NCBI GenBank assembly: GCA_016716765.1
Contig: JADJVA010000006.1
Span: forward strand, 62,001 to 126,000
Length of the DNA: 64,000 nucleotides
Direction of reading: 5' to 3'
Source of the DNA: Bdellovibrionales bacterium
Lineage (GTDB): Bacteria; Bdellovibrionota; Bdellovibrionia; Bdellovibrionales; UBA1609
Every line of letters starts with the position of its first letter. The stretch's first letter is position 1. Made by a program: the position numbers and the translations under genes. Below are positions 1 to 8,900 of the stretch, in pieces. A model generated the notes under the pieces. That model saw only the letters and a list, made by a program, of their open reading frames with translations. It did not search any database and was not told the DNA's origin.

Positions 1-980
1 TGGTTTGGACCCGTTCCCAGGTCGACGTTGATGGTGCCTGAAGTCGTGATTGTGTTGGCGACTAAACCTACTCCGGCCGTGATTGATGTGACCGTGCCTC
101 CTGCGGGGATCGAATAGGCTTCCCACCTACTGTTGCTCGTGCTCCAGCGAATGGACTGCCCGTCTGTCGGCGCTGGAGCAGAAAAGTTCTGACCTCCCAA
201 TTTGCTATCGCTGTAACTTTTATTTACGGCTTCATCAGCAGAAATTGGTGTTGCTAACTGTGAGAGACGCTGATTGTTCATGGTCATCGTACCGGTGGGA
301 TTCCAATTAGAACCGTCGCTCTTGGCGTAGAGTGCCGAGGTTCCGTCAGCGAGGTCGTTAAGGGCCGTTGCACGGCTTGAAAGACCTTCAAGTTTGGCCT
401 GGGACACTGAGCCCAGCACCTGAATGAGTTCGCTGGGAGAGATTCCCTGAATTGTTTGAGCAACAAAGGCCGAGGGGACAGAAGAAAGGACGTAGTCAGG
501 TGAGAGTTGCTGTTCGCCACTGACACCGTCATTGACATAAACGCGAAGCTGCCTGGCAGCTCCCGAGGCGGGAGTGTATCCTGAAACGCAAGGTGATGCG
601 GCAGGAATGCTCGTTGAAACCATGTTACTAAAAATCGTGCTCATTGCGTTGCCAGGGTCAGAACCACTGCGCTTTGGATCGCCGAGAGACGATCCAATTT
701 TCAGTGAAAATCGCCCGACGTTTTCTGGATCCGAATTCGATAAATCTATGTTTACTTGAGTTTCTTCATAAAGCATGCAGGAAGATGATGGATCCCATAT
801 TTGAAATCGAAAAGATGTAGAATTGCTATTGTTGGGGAATCCGGCGGGAGTAAAAAGCCGACCATCTAAAGTGAATGTCAATTCAACATCACCTGCCTGT
901 GCCTTCGGTTCGATATAAGACGAAACCAATATCAGGACTAACGAAGACAGAATGATAGAAAATCGACTGTCTGTTTTCAC
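1..980 (-). CDS. Exported fibre-like surface protein, N-terminal part (runs off the window)
   Basis: An open frame reads leftward from a GTG at 980 to the edge of the window without a stop (about 326 codons seen). A G-rich stretch just upstream of the GTG can serve as ribosome binding site. Residues 1-30 look like a signal peptide (basic start, hydrophobic core, then EPKAQA). The next ~150 residues are a Ser/Thr/Asn-rich globular region with a few Cys. From about residue 230 there are motifs such as NNQRLSQLATP, ADEAVNKSY and VTSITAGVGL, with a TTSGTINV-type repeat. These are typical of phage tail-fibre-like and cell-wall-anchor-like surface proteins of Bdellovibrio relatives, many of which end in a peptidase S74 chaperone domain. 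The end is outside the window, so that domain cannot be confirmed. Product name is inference; the frame itself is clear. Confidence 0.72.
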   Translation of the reverse strand, partial: MKTDSRFSIILSSLVLILVSSYIEPKAQAGDVELTFTLDGRLFTPAGFPNNSNSTSFRFQIWDPSSSCMLYEETQVNIDLSNSDPENVGRFSLKIGSSLGDPKRSGSDPGNAMSTIFSNMVSTSIPAASPCVSGYTPASGAARQLRVYVNDGVSGEQQLSPDYVLSSVPSAFVAQTIQGISPSELIQVLGSVSQAKLEGLSSRATALNDLADGTSALYAKSDGSNWNPTGTMTMNNQRLSQLATPISADEAVNKSYSDSKLGGQNFSAPAPTDGQSIRWSTSNSRWEAYSIPAGGTVTSITAGVGLVANTITTSGTINVDLGTGPN

Positions 981-1187
981 CGAACCATTCCCCCCCAGAA
1001 ACGTACAATTGATGGGATCAACCACAGCCTCGCCAGCGATCACGCCCGCGAGTGCCTACACAGCTTATCGGCTAGACTTTGGTAGAGTTTAAGCGGCCAC
1101 TCCAGATTTCATAAGTGTGTGTCAAAATCTTCGAGCTATGGGTCTTAATGAGATTTTGCAAAAACCGCCCCAGATTAAACTGGTGTG

Positions 1188-1784
1188 TCACCGCACAGTG
1201 GCGCCTTCGACTCGATAGTTGGGGCTGGTTGATGACTGGGTGTTTCCAAAGTTGATACCAGCATCAAGCTTGTAATTACTCGAAGAAGCGGAGCCTGAAC
1301 CGGAGGAAATGTTTCCCAAAGGTGGTTTGCCTGAATCTGCGGGTCTGTAGAAGACATTGACAGTGCTGGAGCCACTGGGGCCAATCTTTGTGGAAGAGCG
1401 AAGGCTGATCTGAAAAGTTATTGGCTGGGTCAATTGGCCCCAAAATCCGAGCTGAGATAGGCCTTTGAGGGAGAGAGAAAAGGAGCGGCTTGATTTTTCA
1501 CAATTTATTGAAGGAGGTACCAGCGAAAACTCAGAAGCTCCCGCCCATTGGCTCAGATCTTTAAATTGCACCTCGATGTCCTTCACTCGTTGGTCACACT
1601 CGCCTGCCAAGGAAATGGTCTGAGTGGGCGAAGTCAAGGTGATCGTTGTTGTCGACTTTCCTGAAAAAGTGGGAATGGGTATTTTATTTGATCCCAATTC
1701 TGAAAATTCAGGAACCCCACCCTCGCATCCGAGGAGAGGCAGAACGAAAAATCCAAAATAGAGACAAGGTCTTATAAGTTTCAC
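1188..1784 (-). CDS. Hypothetical lipoprotein
   Basis: 198 residues from a GTG start. The first 20 residues form a lipoprotein signal peptide with an LPLLGC lipobox (Cys20), so the mature protein should be lipid-anchored at an envelope membrane. The rest is Ser/Thr/Gly-rich with two internal Cys pairs and ends in an NYKLDAGINFG/NYRVEGATVR-type tail, which resembles the junction segments of secreted surface proteins in this lineage. It sits 207 bp upstream of the fibre-like gene on the same strand and may be expressed with it. No enzymatic motif was recognised. There is no good ribosome binding site at the GTG, so the start rests mainly on the signal peptide. Confidence 0.65.
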   Translation of the reverse strand: MKLIRPCLYFGFFVLPLLGCEGGVPEFSELGSNKIPIPTFSGKSTTTITLTSPTQTISLAGECDQRVKDIEVQFKDLSQWAGASEFSLVPPSINCEKSSRSFSLSLKGLSQLGFWGQLTQPITFQISLRSSTKIGPSGSSTVNVFYRPADSGKPPLGNISSGSGSASSSNYKLDAGINFGNTQSSTSPNYRVEGATVR

Positions 1785-1815
1785 TTAATGCACATCGGCA
1801 GAAATGGGGAAATTT

Positions 1816-2577
1816 TTAAGCCTGTCGCTTTTTGATTTCTTGGCGCGTATGTTGAAGTGTTTGATTTGGCTTGAATTGAGCTGAGTTAAGTTCAATTGGT
1901 TCGTCGTGACTCGACTCATCTTGAATCGATTTATTTTTCTCAAGAATTTGAAGTCCTTGAAGCCTGAAGTAAAAAGGGAGCAGGCGTTCAATGAATGGCA
2001 AATGCAGGTGTCCACTCAGAATTTCCTTTTTCGAAATCCATCCTGCTGTTTCGAACTCCTTTGGCGCTATACGGATTCTCCTTCTTAAAAAAATACTAAG
2101 AAATGTGGTCGATAGAAGTGACACAAGAGAGGAGCCAATTCCGAGAGAAGGCCGTCGAAAAACGAGACTGTATCCCTTCTCCAAGGCGATCAGATGAGAC
2201 TTTAATTCTTTCATCGAGAAACTCTTCGCTATTCCTGGAAAGGCAATCACTTCATAACGCGCACGTTTGACTCCATAGCGCAGGCAAGAGGAGATAGAAT
2301 CAAAAGGATGGGAAGAAGTAGCAGGAGACGTGACAAAAAAAGCTTTCACATAGGAATAATTTTGTGCAAGCCCGCTCATGATCATTTTTGAGTGATCAGT
2401 TGATCCATAGTCAACATATACGATTTCAAATGGAATTTCTAAATTTTCCAGTTCACGGGTGATTTCGGCAAAATTTGCTAAAAGAAGACTTTCGCCATTT
2501 TTGACTGGAATAATTAAAGAAATAGCAGGGAGTCGAGACTCAAAACCAGGCTTTGGAGAATTCAAAGGTTCAAGCAT
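1816..2577 (-). CDS. Family 2 glycosyltransferase-like protein
   Basis: 253 residues. The N-terminal half has the GT-A fold signature of family 2 glycosyltransferases: SLIIPVKNGES at residues 20-30, then EIVYVDYGSTDHS at 51-63, where DYGSTD replaces the usual DDGSTD of the nucleotide-binding Asp pair. A hydrophobic segment (SLVSLLSTTFLSIFL, about residues 155-170) could bind the membrane. The C-terminal 40 residues are hydrophilic and rich in Gln/Glu/Asn. A role in transferring a sugar to a lipid or envelope polymer is inferred from the family. The change at the first Asp and the short length leave activity open. It ends 31 bp upstream of the lipoprotein gene and may be co-transcribed with it. 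Confidence 0.7.
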   Translation of the reverse strand: MLEPLNSPKPGFESRLPAISLIIPVKNGESLLLANFAEITRELENLEIPFEIVYVDYGSTDHSKMIMSGLAQNYSYVKAFFVTSPATSSHPFDSISSCLRYGVKRARYEVIAFPGIAKSFSMKELKSHLIALEKGYSLVFRRPSLGIGSSLVSLLSTTFLSIFLRRRIRIAPKEFETAGWISKKEILSGHLHLPFIERLLPFYFRLQGLQILEKNKSIQDESSHDEPIELNSAQFKPNQTLQHTRQEIKKRQA

Positions 2578-2914
2578 TTGGTTTAAATTCTATGAGAGGT
2601 TTCCTTCGAAGGCATGAGGATGTCCCAAAGACCAAAGATAACATGAGGCGGGATCGCAACCAATCGGACAAATTGAAATCAAGACCATGCGAAAGAGAGG
2701 TTGCTTGGCCGCCAAGGACTTTCGTCTCACGAATTTTGCCATGCGCAAAGCAGAAGACAATTGAGTCGAGTCAGTATTTTCGTCGAGAAGTGCAAATGGG
2801 GTTGTGTTCAGTGAGAAAAATTTGTCATAATGAAGAGTGTTATGAATACAATGACTGGATTGGATATTGTTTTTTCCTAGCAATTGAGTGCTGCATCCAC
2901 GGATGGGAGGATGT
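2578..2914. other. 337-bp intergenic stretch between divergent genes
   Basis: This lies between the glycosyltransferase gene (minus strand) and the RRM gene (plus strand), so it should carry both promoters. A minus-strand frame of 50 codons (2590-2742, starting MAKFVRRK and ending FEGNLS) lies immediately upstream of the glycosyltransferase. It has no ribosome binding site and no recognisable similarity, so I do not call it. A G/A-rich run at 2905-2910 is the ribosome binding site of the RRM gene. Nothing else was seen. Confidence 0.5.
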
Positions 2915-3202
2915 GTGGCCAACAAAGTCTATGTGGGAAATCTGTCATATGATTTAACTGATGATGCCTTGCGATCTATCTTTGCAGGTTGTGGAGAGAT
3001 TCTCGAGTTAAAAATTGTTAAAGATTTTTATACTGGGAAAGCTCGGGGCTTTGGTTTCGTGACATTTGGAAAACCTGAGGCTGTTGAAAAGGCTGTCGCC
3101 CTTGATGGAACAATGATTGGGGGGCGTAGTCTCCGGGTCAGTGTCGCTCAGGATCGCGGCCGAAGTAGTTCTTTTTTTCATGGCCGCGGAATGTCCGTTT
3201 GA
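2915..3202 (+). CDS. Small RNA-binding protein with one RRM domain
   Basis: 95 residues, almost entirely one RNA recognition motif. RNP2 (KVYVGNL) is near residues 4-10 and RNP1 (KARGFGFVTF) around residues 45-54, both with the aromatic residues that stack on RNA bases. The short tail is Arg/Gly/Ser-rich. Bacterial single-RRM proteins of this type bind single-stranded RNA and are often linked to cold response or RNA turnover; that role is from family knowledge. I chose the GTG at 2915 because GGGAGG lies 4 bases upstream and it gives the usual xANKVYVGNL start. A longer in-frame start at 2888 lacks such a site. The downstream neighbours (stress protein, ribonuclease) fit an RNA/stress setting. 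Confidence 0.88.
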   Translation: MANKVYVGNLSYDLTDDALRSIFAGCGEILELKIVKDFYTGKARGFGFVTFGKPEAVEKAVALDGTMIGGRSLRVSVAQDRGRSSSFFHGRGMSV

Positions 3203-3402
3203 ATTGAGAATATTTTTCTGCCCATAGTTTGACTGTTGCGGATGGAAATCTATAATCTACAATTACAGAAAACTTATCTCAACAGTTGAGTCTGAAAGAC
3301 TAAAGGTATATTCTCTGCCACCCAAACTGTGAATTATTGGACAGACGTTGTTCTCTCTCTTTTTTTAAAAAGTAAGAGGCGGGAGAGCGAGAAAGGCAAA
3401 CC

Positions 3403-4503
3403 ATGAGCAAAAAGAACACTGCGAAAATGAAAGCTTCAAAAAGATCTGCTGGAAAACCATCTGCTGGAAAAAGAAAGAGTGAGGGAGGAACCCTGAAAAG
3501 CAAGAAGCATCTAAAAAGTAAGAAGTCTTCTATTTCTTCCAAGACTTCTTCAAAGATTTCTTCCAAGCCCAAGAGTTCAGATTTTTCTCGTCAGATTGTT
3601 TGGGCCGTTGATCCTTTTAAGGCAAGCGGGCCGAGTTGGTCAAAGTTGACATCCATTGTGAAGGCCCTTTCTCTGGAGGGAAAGACCACGATTCAACCAG
3701 TTTACGTATTGAGTCCAAGCAATTTTAATTTCACGGGAGAGTTTTCGGGTCCTTGGATGGCCGTGTTTGAGCCAAAAGTAAGAGAGGCCTTCACCAGAGT
3801 CCTTTCCGGTCTCGGTATTTCGTCCTTGCTTGAACCTGAAATTATAACGAATAAAGAGACTTCAATGGCTTCCAATGTGAGCAAGCTTTTGAAATTCGTC
3901 GAAAAGAGTCAAGCAGAAGTTTTGGTCATGAACAGCCACGCGCGGACAGGATTGGCGCGACTTTTCTTGGGTTCTTTTGCAGAGACAGCTCTCATGACAA
4001 CAAAAGTGCCACTTATTTTGGTTAATCCCGAGACCAAGTCGGTGACTCAGTTCAAAAAGGTGCTCTTTCCCACTGATTTTTCGGCGTCTAATAAGAAGGC
4101 TTTTAAGAAAACTTTGGTGTTTTGCAAAAAATACGGCGCACAACTGATCATTTATCATAAACTCCCGGATCCCATTGAACCAATGGTTCAAACAGGAGTT
4201 TACATGGCTGGAGGAGGTTGGGTTTCTGTCCAACAATATATCGATTTAGAGTCGGACGCGAGGGAAAAAGAAAGTCAAGTCTTGGTGGCTGAAGCCGCAA
4301 AGATGGGAGTGGATGCTAAATTTTTTATTGAAGAAAAACCTGGTTTTATCACCGATTCAATCAATCAATATGTTTCTCAAAATAGTGTTGATTTGGTTGC
4401 GGTAGGGTCAAAATCAGGGCCAATTTCCTCTGTCCTGGTGGGTAGCATTGGCAGACAAATGGTTCGAGAAGCCAGCTGCCCGGTTTGGGTTGTTCACGTT
4501 TAA
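3403..4503 (+). CDS. Tandem universal stress protein with a basic N-terminal tail
   Basis: 366 residues. Residues 1-60 form a Lys/Ser-rich, low-complexity tail unlike normal UspA proteins; it could bind nucleic acid or the ribosome (inference). Two UspA folds follow, roughly 63-205 and 213-366. The first has HARTGLARLFLGSFAE near residue 178, and the second opens KKVLFPTDFS and ends with GSKSGPISSVLVGSIG, close to the ATP-binding G-x2-G-x9-G(S/T) signature. The second domain is therefore the likelier nucleotide binder. The next gene starts 17 bp downstream on the same strand, which suggests an operon with the beta-CASP nuclease and P-loop ATPase. Universal stress proteins generally act in stress survival; the ligand here is unknown. 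Confidence 0.88.
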   Translation: MSKKNTAKMKASKRSAGKPSAGKRKSEGGTLKSKKHLKSKKSSISSKTSSKISSKPKSSDFSRQIVWAVDPFKASGPSWSKLTSIVKALSLEGKTTIQPVYVLSPSNFNFTGEFSGPWMAVFEPKVREAFTRVLSGLGISSLLEPEIITNKETSMASNVSKLLKFVEKSQAEVLVMNSHARTGLARLFLGSFAETALMTTKVPLILVNPETKSVTQFKKVLFPTDFSASNKKAFKKTLVFCKKYGAQLIIYHKLPDPIEPMVQTGVYMAGGGWVSVQQYIDLESDAREKESQVLVAEAAKMGVDAKFFIEEKPGFITDSINQYVSQNSVDLVAVGSKSGPISSVLVGSIGRQMVREASCPVWVVHV

Positions 4504-4520
4504 GAAGAGTGGTTTTGATT

Positions 4521-5945
4521 ATGTCTAGGAAGCTTCGTATTCAATTTTTAGGTGGTGCAGGGACTGTCACTGGAAGTCGGACTTTGGTTCATTATGATAA
4601 GTTTCGAATTCTCGTGGACTGCGGACTTTATCAGGGGCCCAAAGAGATTCGGCAACTCAATTGGGACGTTTTTCCTGGGGCAAAAAATCTTGATGCAGTT
4701 GTTTTGACTCATGCTCACATTGACCATTCTGGATACTTACCCAAGCTGGTCAAAGAGGGTTTTACGGGTCCTGTCTATTCCACGCGTTCAACAAAAGACT
4801 TGTGCGAAATCATGCTATTGGACGCGGCTCATCTCCAAGAAGAAGATGCCAGATACGCCAATCGAAGCCGTCATTCGAAACATGATCCGGCCCTTCCTCT
4901 TTATACTACCGATGATGCGGTCAGAGTGCTGAGGCACTTTCAACCTCTGAGTTTTGACGATTGGCATGAAATGGTTCCTGGGTTGAGTCTGCGTTTTTTG
5001 CGAGCTGGTCATATTTTGGGTTCGTCCATTATTCAGTTTGCTTACGAAGGAGATCATGGTTCGCGCCTGATTAGCTTTTCTGGAGATCTTGGCAATGGGC
5101 GTTCTCATATCATTAAACCTCCCGTCGCTCTGACTGAAACAGATTACTTGGTGCTCGAGTCGACCTATGGAGATCGAGTTCAGCCGAGAGAGGATCATAT
5201 TGATTTGCTTGGCAAAATAATCAAGCGGGTGTTGGGGCGAGGCGGGACTTTGGTCGTTCCAGCTTTTACGGTTGGCAGAACCCAGGAGTTGCTTTACATC
5301 ATTCGTGAATTGGAGAGTCAAAAGCTCATACCAAAAACACCAGTTTACGTCGATAGCCCCATGGCACTTGATGCGACTCAGGTGTACATGAATCATCCGG
5401 AAGAACTGCGGCTTGCATTTATCGATGGGCAATTGCAAACACCTCTTTGTACAACCTCCTACGAAGCCGTGAGATCTGCGGATGATTCCATGTTATTGTG
5501 CATGGACACTTCTCCAAAAGTTGTTATTTCGGCGGCTGGCATGCTTACGGGGGGCAGAATCCTTCATCATCTCAAAGCAAAACTGCCAGATCCGAAGAGT
5601 GCCGTTCTGTTTGTCGGGTACCAAGCTGAAGGAACAAAAGGCTTACTGCTGAAACAAGGTTTGACAAGTGTTCGGATTCACCACCAGTTGGTGACCGTCG
5701 AAGCTGAAATCATATCGGTAGATAGTTTTTCTGCCCATGCAGATTCCGATGATATTATGGATTGGCTCAAGAATCTTAAATGTCCTCCACGAGGTGTGTT
5801 TTTGAATCATGGAGAACCAAATGCCTTGCGATCACTCCGGTATCGAATCATTCATGAGTTGGGCTGGAAAGTTGTGATTCCTCAGTTGAATGACGAGTTT
5901 CTGATCAATGGTCAGAAGAAAAATCTTGATGTGGAGAGGCAATGA
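4521..5945 (+). CDS. Beta-CASP metallo-beta-lactamase-fold ribonuclease
   Basis: 474 residues. The metallo-beta-lactamase core shows THAHIDHSG at about residues 62-70 (the HxHxDH zinc motif), followed by further zinc ligands (GHILGS, SGDLG). A beta-CASP insert with TYGDR and PAFTVGRTQE follows, then the C-terminal RMMBL segment (SAHADSDD...FLNHGE). This matches bacterial RNA-specific exo/endonucleases of the YsaF/CPSF73-like group, cytoplasmic and zinc-dependent. I place the start at ATG 4521 because it gives the family's usual RIQFLGGAGTVTGS opening; an upstream in-frame extension overlaps the stress-protein gene and has no homologous sequence. The stop overlaps the next start (ATGA), so translation is coupled. 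RNA is the expected substrate from family knowledge. Confidence 0.92.
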   Translation: MSRKLRIQFLGGAGTVTGSRTLVHYDKFRILVDCGLYQGPKEIRQLNWDVFPGAKNLDAVVLTHAHIDHSGYLPKLVKEGFTGPVYSTRSTKDLCEIMLLDAAHLQEEDARYANRSRHSKHDPALPLYTTDDAVRVLRHFQPLSFDDWHEMVPGLSLRFLRAGHILGSSIIQFAYEGDHGSRLISFSGDLGNGRSHIIKPPVALTETDYLVLESTYGDRVQPREDHIDLLGKIIKRVLGRGGTLVVPAFTVGRTQELLYIIRELESQKLIPKTPVYVDSPMALDATQVYMNHPEELRLAFIDGQLQTPLCTTSYEAVRSADDSMLLCMDTSPKVVISAAGMLTGGRILHHLKAKLPDPKSAVLFVGYQAEGTKGLLLKQGLTSVRIHHQLVTVEAEIISVDSFSAHADSDDIMDWLKNLKCPPRGVFLNHGEPNALRSLRYRIIHELGWKVVIPQLNDEFLINGQKKNLDVERQ

Positions 5946-6568
5946 AAATAGTTCTCACGGGAGGTCCTTCAGGCGGAAAGACCACGATGGCTTTGTCTAT
6001 TACAAAATCATTTTCTCGTCGAGTGACAATGATTCCCGAAGCAGCCAGTATTTTGTTTAGCGGTGGATTTTCGAGGCGTAGTTTTCCCGAAGCGATTAAA
6101 CTTCAGCAAAAGGCTATTTATGCAGTTCAGATTGCGCATGAAGGAATTTTCGAAATAGAAAATGTGAAGCAAAACTTATTGATCTGCGATCGTGGCACCT
6201 TGGATGGGTTGGCTTATTGGCCAGAGATGCGGGAAGATGGTTTTTTTAAGGCCGTTGAATCGACAATGGAACAAGAGTTGAAGCGTTATGACTGGGTTAT
6301 TCACTTGGATACAGCTGGGGCTGAGTCCTATGACAAGGATAACGTGGTTCGCATCGAAAATCACAAAGAGGCCGACTTAATTAATCAGAAGATAAAAAAG
6401 TGCTGGGCTGGGCATCCCCGCCGTTTTATTATCCCGAGCACCGAATCGTTCTTTAAGAAGGTATCGGCTGTGATTTCCATTGTAGAATGTATTCTCTCCA
6501 ATGAAGATTATGATTCAATCTGTAAAAGTCTGCCGATTGACGTTCGTAATGGTGTTTTTAAAAGCTAG
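5942..6568 (+). CDS. Small P-loop ATPase/kinase of the AAA_28 (NadR-like) type
   Basis: 208 residues. The Walker A motif GGPSGGKTT is at residues 7-15. A Walker-B-like segment, LLICDRGTLDG, sits near residue 80, and a later HLDTAG strand follows. This resembles AAA_28 / nucleoside-kinase-like ATPases, in which the first Asp-Arg acts near the phosphate acceptor. Its ATG overlaps the stop of the nuclease gene by 4 bp (ATGA), so the two products are probably made in fixed ratio. The substrate cannot be read from the sequence. A small-molecule or nucleotide kinase coupled to RNA turnover is only a guess. Confidence 0.8.
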   Translation: MKIVLTGGPSGGKTTMALSITKSFSRRVTMIPEAASILFSGGFSRRSFPEAIKLQQKAIYAVQIAHEGIFEIENVKQNLLICDRGTLDGLAYWPEMREDGFFKAVESTMEQELKRYDWVIHLDTAGAESYDKDNVVRIENHKEADLINQKIKKCWAGHPRRFIIPSTESFFKKVSAVISIVECILSNEDYDSICKSLPIDVRNGVFKS

Positions 6569-6596
6569 GTTCACGGGGCAGCTGGCTAAAAAAAAC

Positions 6597-7730
6597 TCAC
6601 TGTGTCTTCAATTCCTTTTTGCGAAGCCAGGCCATAATTGGCCAGTGATCGCTGACTCCTGTCGGAGAGGTCTCTGAAAAGCGAGCAGGTGTGAGCCAGC
6701 GGCTGACTTGGTATTTGTTTTGATTTGGAATATAAATGGATTTAGGATCGACGTACCATTTGGCTGAGCCCGCTGGTGACATTTCCTTGTGAAAAAGAAG
6801 GGCATCCAAAAATGACCATGATTTAGCCGGAGTAAAATAGTTTGTTCCGCGGCAGTCCTGACATCCAATAAGATGAGAGATTTGCCACTGAGGAGCCAGT
6901 CGAAGTCGAAATTGCCCGACCTTCTTCTCCTCCTCTGATGAAATATTAAAATCACCGCCTGCCACAGTCATTCGATCGGTAGGCAATTTGCTTTTCAGTC
7001 GAATCAGGTGGTCGATGGCTTGTTCTCTCCAATAAATGGGATTGTGGGGCGAAGGAAAGTGGACTCCGAAGACGGTAAGTGTTTCGGTATCAGGTAGGAT
7101 GAGATTGACTTGCAAGATTCCCCGGCTTCGGGCCATCCATGTCTGATCTTCTAGATTGTTTGCTTTAAATGGTATCAGATGAAGTTTTGCCGGCTCCGAA
7201 GGATTTTCTGGAAGGCGAGATAAGAGTCCAATATCGATTCCGCGCTTGTCGGGGCCCTCGATCAGGATCAGCGTTTGATAGTTGGATTTTTTCAAGTATT
7301 GATCGCGCAGGATTTGAAGGACTCGAATATTTTCGACCTCCTCGAGAAGAAGAATGTCAGGTCCAAGGCCTCCGTTGACCTGCAAAATTACCTGTGCCAA
7401 ACGCTCGAGCTTTCTCTGAAGGACTGGCTCTGACCAGTCCATGTTCAAACAAGTGTCCATATGACGTGAGTTTGACTCTTTGCAATTGTTTCGATGCTCG
7501 GCTGACTGCTTTTTTGAGCGGGGAAGATAGTCAAAATCTTCGCGATCTGCATCGTGCTCAGTATCGAAGAGGTTTTCTACATTGTAGGCCATCAAACTGA
7601 GGACGCTCTCGTGTTGAGAATCCTGTGACTGGTGATGCACTGTCGTGCAACTCACGATGAATTGCAAAATGAGCATTAATGTCAATCTTGATTTGAGTTT
7701 TGGAACTATCGTCGTTTTCAAGTCTCTCAC
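6597..7730 (-). CDS. Endonuclease/exonuclease/phosphatase-family lipoprotein
   Basis: 377 residues from a GTG at 7730, chosen because GGAG lies 6 bases upstream and the frame then begins with a standard lipoprotein signal (hydrophobic LMLILQFIV followed by SC, Cys about residue 28). The longer frame to 7829 lacks a site and buries the signal peptide. The body is an EEP fold: MAYNVENLFD near the start, LLLEEVEN (metal-binding Glu), the GGDFNIS motif and the final SDHWP motif with the catalytic His/Asp. Members hydrolyse phosphodiester bonds in nucleic acids, phospholipids or sugar phosphates. As an anchored envelope protein it may degrade extracellular DNA or lipids (inference). It converges with the upstream operon, leaving 28 bp between stops. 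Confidence 0.85.
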   Translation of the reverse strand: MRDLKTTIVPKLKSRLTLMLILQFIVSCTTVHHQSQDSQHESVLSLMAYNVENLFDTEHDADREDFDYLPRSKKQSAEHRNNCKESNSRHMDTCLNMDWSEPVLQRKLERLAQVILQVNGGLGPDILLLEEVENIRVLQILRDQYLKKSNYQTLILIEGPDKRGIDIGLLSRLPENPSEPAKLHLIPFKANNLEDQTWMARSRGILQVNLILPDTETLTVFGVHFPSPHNPIYWREQAIDHLIRLKSKLPTDRMTVAGGDFNISSEEEKKVGQFRLRLAPQWQISHLIGCQDCRGTNYFTPAKSWSFLDALLFHKEMSPAGSAKWYVDPKSIYIPNQNKYQVSRWLTPARFSETSPTGVSDHWPIMAWLRKKELKTQ

Positions 7731-7899
7731 TTTTTGCTCCGGCGCGGCTGCGTTGAATTCTCGAAGTCCATTAAGCCTTATGCCAGACTCAGTTTCAATC
7801 AATTTGCCTTGCAAGCTAAATCTATCCATGGGAGAAATCGATGCGCGGGCATTTTGATTGCGATAAGGGCCACTAGAACCATTTCTCGGGGGATTAATC

Positions 7900-8898
7900 T
7901 TGAAATATTGGGGTCGAAGAGGTCGATATTTCCTCTTTGTTCTTGCGATACACGGTTTTCTTGGAATTGTTCATAGTCAAGAGCCGGCGAGTTCTTCCAA
8001 ATCGCGATTAACGGTGGAAGAGGTTCCAGAGCCAATTCAGGATTTAGCGCTGCCACCTCAGCGACGGGCTCTCATTCCTTTCACCGAGCAAGATACGATG
8101 AGTCGAAAAAAATCCCCGTTTTCTTACAGTTATTTTAACTGGGCGACTGTCAACTCGAGAGATTACCGGAATGGGGATGGACAGTTTTCATTTTATAATT
8201 TTATTGGTGTGGACTATCGGCTCAATTACGAGAGCAAGATTTCTTTCCGGCCGGTATTTTTTCTATCTAGCGCTGGAAAAAATTTTTTTGGTGAGGATGT
8301 TGGTTCTGAAGTTGCAATAGGTGATCCCTATCTGCAGTACTCTCATTATGGCATCGCCTTGTTTCCTGGCGATATTGGTCTGTTTGGTGCATTCAGATTG
8401 TACCTCCCTCTCAGTGAAGCTTCAAAGGTGAACAAGCAGTTGACCCGTGCCGAAGCACGATTTGTTTTTACAACTCCAGTTGGGAGAGGGATTGAGCTGT
8501 CTTACCACATGCATCAGGGATATTACTTTTACGCTCGTCGCGGGACAACCAATCATTTTGGCTTTGCAAAGGGAAATAAGCAGGCTGAGCTTGAGCATTT
8601 TTTAGAATTGAGTGAAATACTGACGACTGAATTGGGCTTCAGCCAGCGAGTGGGAATGACTCACCAGTGGATTTATGATGTTCCCTCGTTGGATTTGGCG
8701 GCCAAACGGGATGAGTTTCTGAATCTGAGTTTCATGGTGAGCTACAGTCTGAGTTCAATCAATTTTCTCGCGGGTATCATCAATGATATAAAATTGAGAG
8801 AATTTAAGACTCCCTCAGCAAAGCTTCGGCAGAAACCATTGGCTTTATTTCGGGAGGAGGAACTTCAGTATTCACTGATGACCTATGTGAGGTTTTAA
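7900..8898 (+). CDS. Exported outer-membrane beta-barrel-like protein
   Basis: 332 residues from a TTG start at 7900, supported by GGGGGA 6 bases upstream. Residues 1-26 are a signal peptide (basic start, then FLFVLAIHGFLGIVHSQ). The rest alternates polar and aromatic residues in barrel-like strands (YNFIGVDYRLNYESKISF, GALFR-type turns) and ends in YVRF, the terminal aromatic typical of barrels inserted by the BAM machinery. No enzymatic motif was recognised; a transport or structural outer-membrane role is inferred. The next gene starts 3 bp after the stop, so the two probably form an operon. Confidence 0.78.
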   Translation: MKYWGRRGRYFLFVLAIHGFLGIVHSQEPASSSKSRLTVEEVPEPIQDLALPPQRRALIPFTEQDTMSRKKSPFSYSYFNWATVNSRDYRNGDGQFSFYNFIGVDYRLNYESKISFRPVFFLSSAGKNFFGEDVGSEVAIGDPYLQYSHYGIALFPGDIGLFGAFRLYLPLSEASKVNKQLTRAEARFVFTTPVGRGIELSYHMHQGYYFYARRGTTNHFGFAKGNKQAELEHFLELSEILTTELGFSQRVGMTHQWIYDVPSLDLAAKRDEFLNLSFMVSYSLSSINFLAGIINDIKLREFKTPSAKLRQKPLALFREEELQYSLMTYVRF

Positions 8899-8900
8899 TT

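Noticed and set aside
2590..2742. 50-codon minus-strand frame before the glycosyltransferase
   Set aside because: No ribosome binding site and no recognised family; kept only as a note in the intergenic entry.
2553..2957. 134-codon plus-strand frame ahead of the RRM gene
   Set aside because: Overlaps the RRM gene in another frame and looks like non-coding sequence.
4815..5438. 207-codon minus-strand frame inside the beta-CASP nuclease gene
   Set aside because: The opposite strand encodes a well-conserved family with all motifs.
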